Assembly (NCBI GenBank): GCA_025769875.1
Contig: JAGFNK010000030.1
Coordinates: forward strand, 1 to 64,000
Reading direction: 5' to 3'
Source: Russula earlei
Taxonomy: Eukaryota; Basidiomycota; Agaricomycetes; Russulales; Russulaceae
Length of the DNA stretch: 64,000 nucleotides
In this document: positions 56,376-64,000 of the stretch, piece by piece
How positions within the stretch are numbered: the first letter of the stretch is position 1
How the letters are laid out: every line of letters starts with the position of its first letter
Program-made: the position numbers and the translations under genes
The notes under the pieces: generated by a model
Told to the model about the DNA's origin: nothing
Database searches by the model: none
Seen by the model: the letters and a program-made list of their open reading frames with translations, nothing else

Positions 56376-59333
56376 TTGCATACCTATCATGACAGTATTC
56401 TTGGGGGACATACAGGAAATGCCCAAACCTTGTACTCAATCCAAGAATCCTTCTGGTGGCCAAAGATGGCCCACTTCATACAGGACTACATCCGAGGATG
56501 TGCCACCTGTCAAGCCAACAAATCCTCCACACACCCAACTCGCCCCCCAATTTACCCCATTCCTCCAGAATTTCAAAAACCCTTCCAAACTGTTGCCATT
56601 GATTGGATCATCGACCTCCCACCATCAGAAGGGAACAACGCCATTATGACCATCACTGACCATGACTCCACCAAAGTGGCTATATTCGTACCTTGCCGTA
56701 AGGACATGGGAACTCTGCAAATGGCTAAACTATTTTTATGCTACACCTTCCCATGGACCGGAGTCCCCTCCAAAATTATCTCCGACCATGACTCCCACTT
56801 CACCTCCAATTTGTTCCAAGAAGTTTCCCGAATCCTCGGGCTCAACCAGAATTTAAGCACTGCCTATCACCCCCAAACTGATGGACAATCAGAAAGGACC
56901 AATCAGACCCTGGAAATGTACCTACGCATCTACACAGGAGAGAAACAGGAAGAATGGGCACACTGGCTTCCCATAGCCCAGTACCATTTTAACGCCCACA
57001 AATCTACCACCACCAAGAAAACCCCTTATGAACTCCTCATTGGATTTAACCCTCAAGGACTTGGCACCCAACTCAAGTCCAAGTTTCCAGGAATCCAAGA
57101 ACGACTCCAAGCATTAAAGGACATGAGGGAATCAGCACAAGAAGCAATGAAAAGGGCACAGAACAACTGGATCAAGGAAACCAAGTTCAAAGGTTTCGAA
57201 GAAGGACAGAAGGTTTGGCTGGAAGGCACTAACTTAAAAACTCCCCATCAGTTTCATAAATTCCGCCCCAAACAATTCAGCCCCTTTACCATCACTAAGC
57301 AAATCTCCCACATCGCTTACCAACTACAACTTCCCACCCAATGGAACATCCACAACGTGTTTCATGCCTCCCTCTTATCTCCGGTCACAGAGACAACTGA
57401 ACACGGACCAAATTTTTCCAAACCGCCACCTGACCTTATCTCAGGAGAATATGAAGTCGAAAAAATCACCGCTCAACGTATCCATAGGGGCCGTCTCCAG
57501 TACAGGGTCCGATGGAAAGGGTACTCCGCAGCAGAAGACACATGGGAGCCCCTTTCAAACCTTAAAAATGCTCAAGATGCTATCACCATGTTTCACCTAC
57601 AACAACCCACCAAACTCCATACCATGTCCTCCATTAACCTTGACCCTACAGAATCACGTCACTCAGACGAAAGTCTAGATGACCTAGAGAACCAGTTTTC
57701 AAATCTTACGATACAACAACATACCCTACTCCCCCGAATTAACTCTTGTAACCCCCCTTCTTATTCAGTTAACGATCCCACTATCCCCGACCGCGGACAC
57801 ACAATCTTTAACATAGCCGCCAGGGAACAACTGTTTTCTGGGATTCTTTCCCCTGGTGACTTCCACGGCTTCCAACTTCTCATGATGGACCCCCATTTTT
57901 CAGAGTTTCATTTGACCATACGAAGAGCAGTACTTACTGATTTGGTGTGGGATCACATTACATGGTCAGCCTCCATAAATACTCCCACTCCTTCTGAGTG
58001 GTCGGCCTGGCATCACGAACACGCTACCTCCGCTTACAATACCCCCATGTCGTCTCCTGCTGCTAACTCATCTCCCCTACCTGTTCTCACCCCTGCCCCC
58101 ACCATCAAACAAGAACCTCTCTCACCTGAAGTCATCCAACATATCATTGACCAACGCACCCTCATTGTCCCAGAAGAGACCAAACTCCAGGACCTTGCCG
58201 CCACCCTCAACCCACTTGCTATCTGCGAGGGAACCCCCTCACCTACCCTGACTGAAGCGGACCCCACTCACCCTGGTCCCCCCTGGTTTGTTTACGAATC
58301 TTACACGCATGTTCCCCCTTTTTATATTCATGTTAATGGGCGGAAACGCCTTCTACCATACTTACGCATCGCTCTTTACAATGGCGAACCTATGCTTCTA
58401 GGAACTATGGGTCAAGGAGAGCCCACTTACGGAGAGAAGCTCATTGCTCGACCTGTTGTCTCTGCCCCCCACCCTTCTGTGACTGCCTCTGACCTCCGCC
58501 TCCTAATCGAGGACCATCCTTTCCACTTTGACGCTGCCCAGGCTCTTGAGAACCTTCACAACCCTGGTGCTCTCGCTGACATCTACCGCCTCTGCACCAG
58601 TTCATTTCAACTGAAAATCTTAGAGGGCAAACGTGCATCTATCCAAGGAGCCTTAAGTGTTCTGCAGGGACAACTGGCTGATCGACTTCATGAAATCCAG
58701 GCTCACACCAAAGAGACTGCCACCATCCGTGCCCACCTCCATGTCAACAACACTTCCGTCCGAGTTTGTCATCAACTCAACAACCTCATGACCGATGGTG
58801 GCCTTACTCGTGATACCGGACCATACTATTCACTAGCAGGGAGCTACGACAGAATTGAAGAATCAAAGGAACTACCCACCTCTCCTTCTGCCTCACTATC
58901 CATTCATCCCCCTCTCTCCCTAACTCCCCCTCTCAAGTACCTCCCCCGTGTTGTTGACCAGTCCCAAAATGATGCTCCCATGGGATCACCCTCCCACTTT
59001 CCTCAAATGTTCTCTGATGACACTAGCACCCCTAACACCCCTCTCACTCCTGCACGTATGACTAAAGCACAGCATCATCAGCTCCAGAAGCAACAACACG
59101 TCTGCAAGCACTGTAACACAAGAGGGCATTGGAACAAAGACTGTAACAGGCCTCACACCAACTGTAGTGGTCAAGTGGATTGCATCCTTAGGAGGACTCA
59201 CCGGAGCTACAGAGGCTTCTGTCCCAGGGCAATGGGGCCCCAGAGCGTGTGGCCAGAAATCGAAGGTGATGAACTCCACGAGTCGGGTCCTGAGACCGAC
59301 TTGTTTGGAAAACTAGGCATGAAGGGGGCATGA
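56376..59333 (+). CDS. G1 integrase-chromodomain protein with long C-terminal extension
   Basis: A 985-codon open frame, originally the pol C-terminus, separated from RT by a TGA at 56,367. Residues 2-50: zinc-binding HHCC (HTYHDSILGGH, CATCQANK). Core: AIDWIIDLPPSEG, IISDHDSHFTS, STAYHPQTDGQSERTNQTLE (D, D, E). GPY/F-like end, then a chromodomain at about 358-408 (YEVEKITAQRIHRG, YRVRWKGYSAAEDTWEPL). Unusually, some 570 more residues follow: a Ser/Thr/Pro region; a hydrophobic block (FVYESYTHVPPFYIHVNGR, LLPYLRIALYNGEPMLLGTM); a helical segment (IQGALSVLQGQLADRLHEIQ); and near residue 908 a second CCHC knuckle CKHCNTRGHWNKDC. The frame ends just before the 3' LTR. This part has no stops although the rest of the element has many. 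Confidence 0.85.
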   Translation: MHTYHDSILGGHTGNAQTLYSIQESFWWPKMAHFIQDYIRGCATCQANKSSTHPTRPPIYPIPPEFQKPFQTVAIDWIIDLPPSEGNNAIMTITDHDSTKVAIFVPCRKDMGTLQMAKLFLCYTFPWTGVPSKIISDHDSHFTSNLFQEVSRILGLNQNLSTAYHPQTDGQSERTNQTLEMYLRIYTGEKQEEWAHWLPIAQYHFNAHKSTTTKKTPYELLIGFNPQGLGTQLKSKFPGIQERLQALKDMRESAQEAMKRAQNNWIKETKFKGFEEGQKVWLEGTNLKTPHQFHKFRPKQFSPFTITKQISHIAYQLQLPTQWNIHNVFHASLLSPVTETTEHGPNFSKPPPDLISGEYEVEKITAQRIHRGRLQYRVRWKGYSAAEDTWEPLSNLKNAQDAITMFHLQQPTKLHTMSSINLDPTESRHSDESLDDLENQFSNLTIQQHTLLPRINSCNPPSYSVNDPTIPDRGHTIFNIAAREQLFSGILSPGDFHGFQLLMMDPHFSEFHLTIRRAVLTDLVWDHITWSASINTPTPSEWSAWHHEHATSAYNTPMSSPAANSSPLPVLTPAPTIKQEPLSPEVIQHIIDQRTLIVPEETKLQDLAATLNPLAICEGTPSPTLTEADPTHPGPPWFVYESYTHVPPFYIHVNGRKRLLPYLRIALYNGEPMLLGTMGQGEPTYGEKLIARPVVSAPHPSVTASDLRLLIEDHPFHFDAAQALENLHNPGALADIYRLCTSSFQLKILEGKRASIQGALSVLQGQLADRLHEIQAHTKETATIRAHLHVNNTSVRVCHQLNNLMTDGGLTRDTGPYYSLAGSYDRIEESKELPTSPSASLSIHPPLSLTPPLKYLPRVVDQSQNDAPMGSPSHFPQMFSDDTSTPNTPLTPARMTKAQHHQLQKQQHVCKHCNTRGHWNKDCNRPHTNCSGQVDCILRRTHRSYRGFCPRAMGPQSVWPEIEGDELHESGPETDLFGKLGMKGA

Positions 59334-59943
59334 TGTTGTAATTTAACCCCTTGTCAGTTTGTCCATAATCTCTTTCATTATTGTTCTCTTTTGTCACCCT
59401 TGCTCCCTCGGTTACCATTTCATCCCTTGATGCTGATGGACACTTATTGTGTTTCACCTATTGTGTTTCACCTATTGTGTTTCACTTATTGTTGAGTTAC
59501 TTTTGCTATTGACCCATCTTTATCTATTGTTCTGCTTATGGTACTGTACAGCCTCACTACATACAGTATTTAAGCACCTGTAGAAGCTGGGGAATGCCCC
59601 AAGCTTAGCTTTGTCCCATTTCCTGTCACATCCCTTTGCCCTGTACTGTCTCTCAAATCACAACTTGCATTGTGCTGGCTTATACTCTGCTTGACCTGAG
59701 CTCATCACAAGGAACCTTCATGTTCCTCTTCCTCCTCTGCTTCTCCTTCATCATCCTCCTCTTCTGTGAAACCAGGAGATCAACTCTGTCTGTGGATTAG
59801 GTCATCCTTGACTTAGTCCTGAGATGCTAAACCTCTGAACCGGTCTCTTTGAGCCGGCCCCCACTGAACCCTTGAACCAAGTCACAGAGACTTGGCCCCA
59901 CTGAACCTTGAGCTAACGCTCTTACGGCCACGACGCCGTAACA
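59334..59943 (+). repeat. G1 3' LTR
   Basis: 610 bp. TATTTAAG at 59,567-59,574 and start motif at 59,601. Three tandem TATTGTGTTTCACC units at about 59,445-59,490. Confidence 0.93.
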
Positions 59944-59948
59944 TCTCC

Positions 59949-60186
59949 AATCTGATTCCAGTTTATGGTGATAACAAAGGCGCAGTTGATCTCACGCTCA
60001 ATCTAGTCACCAGAAGATGATCAAAACATATCCCTATCAAGCATCACACCATTCACCAACATATTGAAGATGGACTGATCACACTGATCTGTACACCTAC
60101 AGGAGAGATGCTTGCTGATGGTCTCACCAAGCTGCGTGCTTATGCATTGCTTTGGACCTTTGTCAATGGTTTAGGTCTCCTTTGAT
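59949..60186 (+). pseudogene. Copia-2 RNase H, C-terminal end
   Basis: Continues the sequence broken at 52,128: SNLIPVYGDNKGAVDLTLN, SKHIPIKHHTIHQHIEDGLI and GEMLADGLTKLRAYALLW, then stop. Frame is kept except one TGA where Arg is expected (RR*SKHIP-like). Confidence 0.85.
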
Positions 60187-60218
60187 CTGATCTACCAACT
60201 GTCCTAATCATGGGGGAA

Positions 60219-60697
60219 TGTTGAGATCAGCACTGGCCTGAGCCCCAGGTGCATTGTGATGCAATCACAACTCTGATGCATTGATGTGTTGAATCACCCA
60301 GACCAGGCATTACCGGCTTCAGCTCATATGCTGCAGCATGCATTAGAGACACTGATTAGATGATTCAGGACAATCGGTAGCTAGTTACCACTGATCCTCA
60401 GACATACTTAGTGATCCATAATGGTAGTTAGCTGCACTGCACTTGGTGGTGGTCTGAGGTACTTAAGAATCCCACAAAGCACATAGATCACTTCAGTTTT
60501 GTATCAACCAAACTGAAGTGAGTACTTAGCCTATGATATCTTATCACTCTGTACTGATAATGCATTGTAGCTATTGTCTTATAGGTACATATTTAATATC
60601 AGTTTTGTATCAACCAAACTGAACTATTGTCTGATAGATCAGCCTGCGATCTTATCACCTGCTGCTATCTAATCACACACACTGCACATCTTCAACA
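60219..60697 (+). repeat. Copia-2 3' LTR
   Basis: 479 bp, followed by the TCTAT target duplication. Confidence 0.92.
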
Positions 60698-60824
60698 TCT
60701 ATCACAAGATGCAGCTGTATGTTGCATCTAGAACATTTCCACATCATGAGTCACTGAGTGCACAATATAGTGGACACCTGTAGTCACCTCTTTTGGTCTT
60801 GGGAATAGCCCTGGGTCATAGAGG
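60698..60824. repeat. Diverged S962-like fragment
   Basis: Positions about 60,752-60,822 (ATAGTGGACACCTGTAGTCACC..TCATAGAGG) resemble the S962 terminal region (ATTGTGGACACCTCTACTCACC..CATAGAGG). Host sequence of both Copia-2 and the gag-only element. Confidence 0.45.
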
Positions 60825-61360
60825 TGTAAGGAGGATTCTGGCTGGCCACGGAATCACGTGTGGAAACATGATGCAACATGACACGACAGTGAACCTCCTC
60901 CTATCCCTTACCACCTCCCTCTGGTTCCAGGCCGTCCACTGACCACACACCACAAGCCACCTCACGTGCGACATCAAGACCTCGATCGCATCGCCCAGCC
61001 CTCGCCACCAACCACGCGTGCACACCACGCCTCCACACACTAGACGCATTCGCGTCCCAAGTCTCTCATCAAGGCCTCGACCACCTCACCCAGCCTTGAT
61101 TCTCTTTCATGCCTATCTCCCTTTCATGCCTTTCATCCTTAGTACTTCTCTCCTGTATATAAAACACCTAGCTACTCTGTAGTAGAGACAGTGGAGAATA
61201 AGACCCCTCCTTGCAACCCACTCTTCTCTGCCTGCAAAAAAAAAACAAGAAGCATCACCAGTCATGCGGACCACTTGCTCTACTCTCTCCCCCTCTCCTC
61301 TCTCTTTCCTTGGACCGGTCAGCCTTATGATCTCACTTGCGCGTCCCCGGACTTGCTACA
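60825..61360 (+). repeat. 5' LTR of the gag-only element
   Basis: TGTAAGG..TTGCTACA; TATATAAAACACC at about 61,156. Followed by AACTGGCTGCCCCA-like primer site (61,361). The 3' border is inferred from the CA end and this site. Confidence 0.7.
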
Positions 61361-61914
61361 ACTGGCTGCCCCAGTGAGGCTGACCAAAGATCCAAGTGTT
61401 CTCAGCTCCTTCAAACCCTTGGTTCTGGATTGCCTGCAGCAATTCCTCCATCTTATGAGCAAGTTCCCGTGCTAGTCAAGTCGTCCAGGCCACCACCCTC
61501 ATCCTCACTTCCTCACCTCTCACCCATTGCGCATGCCAACTCTCTGCCACCTGTGCCATGTTCTGATCACACTAGCGAGCCTGCCACTCAATTCAGCTCA
61601 GTTTCAGCCAACCCTAAGCCCAGGCTTTCAGCCCTCGCATCCGTGCGATTGGAGTCGCGGCCAGCCACTCATCGCCCCTCTCGCCTCTCCATTCCGTGAC
61701 CATCCTTCGCCCTCGTTCCACACCCACACCCACCCTCCATCTACGAACTCCTACAGTGCATTCCCCGCCATCACCACGCGCCGCACCACGCATCAGTCAC
61801 GCCCCCTTCCAACTCACATTCGGCCCTCCACACCAGCAGTCACAGCCACGCCAGTCGCACTGCCTGCGTCGACCTGCCATCAGTCTTCATCGCATGCCGC
61901 ACTCCACCGTTAGC
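61361..61914 (+). other. Leader of the gag-only element
   Basis: About 550 bp between LTR and ATG. C-rich, with short Pro/Ser/His-coding frames, probably untranslated or a packaging region. Confidence 0.4.
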
Positions 61915-64000
61915 ATGCCAACTCCGTTAGAATACCTCAAGCTCAAGTGGGATCTGGAGGACCTTATCGCCTCCTCGTCAAGACTCCGCATGTGTGACTG
62001 GGAAGACGTAGACGAATACTACCGGAGCTTCAGGGCAATCTGCAGTCCCCTTGTCCACATGCGTCGCCTGTCCTACAAAGATTGCGACGAGTCATTCTGG
62101 CTCGGACTCCACCTGGACGACTGCCGGATGGTCTCCCAACGTCTCGGCCCCTGGCGCATGAACGAAAAGCAGAGGCACTTTGTCAATTTCCAAGAAGTAT
62201 TCGACACACTAGTCAAGATATTCTCTCAGCATCCCTGTGACATTCAATGGAAACACCAACTCTGCTCTGCAGATGAAGACGAAGATGACTACACATACCC
62301 TGCACCCATGCCTGCTCCAGCCTCCATCCCTACGTCATGCACCATCGCCTCCGCCTTGCCTGCCTTGCCCATCGTCCCTGCAGTTCCCACCTCGTCCGCC
62401 ATTCCTGTCACTTCGTTCACCGCCACCATCTTTGACTTGCCAGCCATCATCGCTTCGGCCCCACCTGCCTCCGCTGTCCAAGCATCACCCACATCCACCA
62501 TCGTCGTCACCTCATCTGCCGCCCCCACCTTCATCTCATCCACTCCCACGCCCTCAGTCGTCTCGTCGCCTTCAGTCTCGTCCATCGCCTCATCCACCGC
62601 CACAGTAGCCTCAGTCGTGCCAGCCGCCGACTTCGCATCGGCCTCCATCTTAGCCTCACCTGCACTCGTCAGTTCAGCCCAGTCCGCCATATTGCCAGCA
62701 TTGCCAGTCGCCTCCTCTCCGCCAGCCACAGTCGTCTCAGTCTCAGCCGCCACCACCGCGCCCTTAGTCCTGCCAGCCACCTCCGTCGCCTCCTCTCTGC
62801 CAGCCCCAGTCACAGCTTCAGCTACCGCCACTGCGCCCGCATCGGCCACAGCCTTCACACCCTTAGCCTCGTCCATCGCCTTGTCCGCTGCCATTCTGGG
62901 ACTAGTCCCAGCCATCACTCCATCCCTGCCATCCACTGCTGCACCCTCCACCGTCGCCTCCACTCCATCCGTCTTAGCCGTCGCACCAGTTCTGTCTGCC
63001 GCCGCCTCCTTGGTCTCACCCTCAGTCTTCTCAGTCTCAGCCGCCGCTTTAGTAGTTTCGCGCGACACCAGCACCACTGCACCGTCACAACCCCTTGTCA
63101 CCAGCACCACCCCAGAAGACCAAGAAGGCCTTGACCACAAACTTAGCCATGACACACCACAACAGGAGCAGAAGCCGCCCCTGCGCCGCCGCTGCAGGAG
63201 AAGCAGTCACCAACGCCAACAGCACACCGCACGCCACCTCCCACATCGCCTCCCCATCCATTCGCGCGCTCTCGCCCACATCTGCTGCCGACACCTGCAG
63301 TGGAGACGACTCCACCACCGCCGCCGCAAGATGACAGATCCCACCCCCACGCAAGCCGCCCCATGCATCCTCTTTCTCGAGTCCTCGCCACCTACATCTC
63401 TATCTACAAACTCACGCTCGCTGCCTACGCCTTCGCTCCTCATCCACGCCTGCTGCCACCGCCTGCAATGGAGACAACCATGCAGCTGCCGCCGCCACAA
63501 GACAACACCACCGCCACGCAGCCGCCATCTCGTCACTGCCGTCCTTGTCTCCATGGCCTCTATTTCCCATCGCCCTCACCTCCTCCATTGTCGCCATCAC
63601 CAATCGCCGCCCCCGCATCTTCCACAAGCAGCCACGACTGCCGCCTCAATTCAGATGCGAAAGGCTCAAAACACTCGCATTCAGACCCTTGACCGAGGAT
63701 GGTCAAAGTTTCAAGCCCCCAGGAGGTGTAAGGAGGATTCTGGCTGGCCACGGAATCACGTGCGGAAACGCGACACGACACGACACGACAGTGACACCTC
63801 CTCCTATCCCTTACCACCTCCCTCTAGTTCCAGGCCGTCCACCGACCGCACACCACAAGCCACCTCGTGTGCGACATCAAGACCTCGATCGCATCGCCCA
63901 GCCCTCGCCACCGACCATGCGTGCACACCACGCCTCCACACACTAGACGTGTTCACATCCCAAGTCTTTCATCAAGGCCTCAACCGCCTCACCCAGCCTT
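61915..64000 (+). CDS. Gag-like protein of the non-autonomous LTR element (open at window end)
   Basis: ATG at 61,915 starts a frame with no stop for 695 codons to the window edge. The first 125 residues look like a folded gag-type domain (MPTPLEYLKLKWDLEDLIAS, DWEDVDEYYRSFRAICSPLV, FWLGLHLDDCRMVSQRLGPW, FQEVFDTLVKIFSQHPCDI). Residues 130-390 are an almost pure Ala/Ser/Val/Pro/Thr tract, and the rest is His/Arg/Pro-rich. From codon 605 (63,727) the frame reads through the 3' LTR. There is no CCHC knuckle and no enzyme motif. The absence of any stop in such a long frame, in a region full of dead transposons, suggests recent activity or selection, though the GC-rich sequence itself disfavours stops. 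Confidence 0.65.
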   Translation, partial: MPTPLEYLKLKWDLEDLIASSSRLRMCDWEDVDEYYRSFRAICSPLVHMRRLSYKDCDESFWLGLHLDDCRMVSQRLGPWRMNEKQRHFVNFQEVFDTLVKIFSQHPCDIQWKHQLCSADEDEDDYTYPAPMPAPASIPTSCTIASALPALPIVPAVPTSSAIPVTSFTATIFDLPAIIASAPPASAVQASPTSTIVVTSSAAPTFISSTPTPSVVSSPSVSSIASSTATVASVVPAADFASASILASPALVSSAQSAILPALPVASSPPATVVSVSAATTAPLVLPATSVASSLPAPVTASATATAPASATAFTPLASSIALSAAILGLVPAITPSLPSTAAPSTVASTPSVLAVAPVLSAAASLVSPSVFSVSAAALVVSRDTSTTAPSQPLVTSTTPEDQEGLDHKLSHDTPQQEQKPPLRRRCRRSSHQRQQHTARHLPHRLPIHSRALAHICCRHLQWRRLHHRRRKMTDPTPTQAAPCILFLESSPPTSLSTNSRSLPTPSLLIHACCHRLQWRQPCSCRRHKTTPPPRSRHLVTAVLVSMASISHRPHLLHCRHHQSPPPHLPQAATTAASIQMRKAQNTRIQTLDRGWSKFQAPRRCKEDSGWPRNHVRKRDTTRHDSDTSSYPLPPPSSSRPSTDRTPQATSCATSRPRSHRPALATDHACTPRLHTLDVFTSQVFHQGLNRLTQP
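63727..64000 (+). repeat. 3' LTR of the gag-only element (partial)
   Basis: Matches 60,825-61,098 closely, with differences mostly at CpG sites, and continues past the window end. Confidence 0.85.

Larger units (their letters stand above)
52129..59943 (+). mobile_element. Gypsy G1 chromovirus, full length
   Basis: LTRs of 610 bp each (52,129-52,738 and 59,334-59,943), TGTTGTAATT..GCCGTAACA. Target repeats are TCTTT (52,124-52,128) and TCTCC (59,944-59,948), equal but for two C-to-T changes. Removing the element rejoins Copia-2 RNase H. Internal order: gag, protease, RT, RNase H, integrase, chromodomain, long C-terminal extension. A purine tract (GAAGGGGGCATGA) precedes the 3' LTR. Confidence 0.93.
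46119..60697 (+). mobile_element. Copia-2 LTR retrotransposon containing G1 elements
   Basis: LTRs at 46,119-46,601 (483 bp) and 60,219-60,697 (479 bp), TGTTGAGATC..CTTCAACA, flanked by perfect TCTAT duplications (46,114-46,118; 60,698-60,702). The primer site GGTTATGGGCCC follows the 5' LTR as in Copia-1. The leader/gag start is broken by a solo G1 LTR (47,421-48,009) and probably other sequence. RNase H is split by a whole G1 gypsy element (52,129-59,943). The coding remains are heavily mutated. Confidence 0.93.
60825..64000 (+). mobile_element. Gag-only (non-autonomous) LTR element, cut by window edge
   Basis: 5' LTR 60,825-61,360 and the first 274 bp of the 3' LTR at 63,727-64,000, both starting TGTAAGGAGGATTCTGGC. 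The internal region is only about 2.4 kb, with a single long frame and no protease, RT or integrase, so it must be moved by another element's enzymes. Truncated relatives lie at 1-530 and 41,029-41,470. Confidence 0.85.

Noticed and set aside
62289..63155. 288-codon minus-strand Ala/Glu/Val-rich ORF
   Set aside because: Mirror image of the Ala/Ser/Val/Pro tract of the plus-strand gag-like ORF.

Overview
The window looks like a repeat-rich stretch of a basidiomycete (mushroom-type, Agaricomycotina) nuclear genome. The reasons are host genes cut by many 40-65 bp GT..AG introns, fungal housekeeping genes packed head to tail (ATP synthase subunit d, GDP-L-fucose synthase, a hexokinase, AP-3 mu, a heme-dependent oxidative N-demethylase-like protein), and transposon families typical of these fungi. 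The assignment rests on gene content and intron style only.

Layout. 1-5,458: remains of LTR elements on the minus strand (a gag-only element, and an unrecognised element here called E with its LTR, plus a solo gypsy LTR). 5,459-8,686: a complete two-gene PIF/Harbinger DNA transposon with 160-bp terminal inverted repeats and a TAA target duplication. 9,235-20,523: a CpG-rich island of host genes. 20,870-24,077: two decaying host genes facing each other, a BYE1-like TFIIS-central-domain gene and a fragment of the EPSP-synthase part of AROM (ARO1), both losing their 3' ends at an Ala/Pro-rich insert. 24,078-40,692: nested LTR elements. A 962-bp solo-LTR family (here S962) carries Copia-1, which itself carries another S962. 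Next come an E fragment and gypsy G2 (minus strand), broken by two S962 copies, a tRNA-derived SINE and another solo LTR. 41,029-46,118: an LTR fragment, a LINE 3' end with poly(A), a small secreted-protein gene, a truncated gypsy-like element, and unresolved GC-rich sequence. 46,119-60,697: Copia-2 containing a solo G1 LTR and a whole gypsy chromovirus (G1). 60,825-64,000: a gag-only LTR element running off the right edge.

Many insertions can be ordered because their LTR ends and 5-bp target duplications (3-bp for Harbinger) are readable. G1 and G2 both carry an 11-nt sequence beside the 5' LTR that is complementary to the predicted transcript start, 34 nt from the TATA box, which is the arrangement expected for Tf1/sushi-type self-priming. 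Both copia elements carry a site matching the initiator-tRNA-Met anticodon arm. Most transposon genes are dead. Their in-frame stops are mostly TGA where a CGA arginine codon is expected, and two reverse transcriptases have Asp-Asp changed to Asp-Asn at a CpG, which fits cytosine methylation and deamination. I did not find a convincing undescribed system beyond these transposon features. The least explained pieces are element E, the roughly 570-residue extension with a second zinc knuckle in G1, and the gag-only element.
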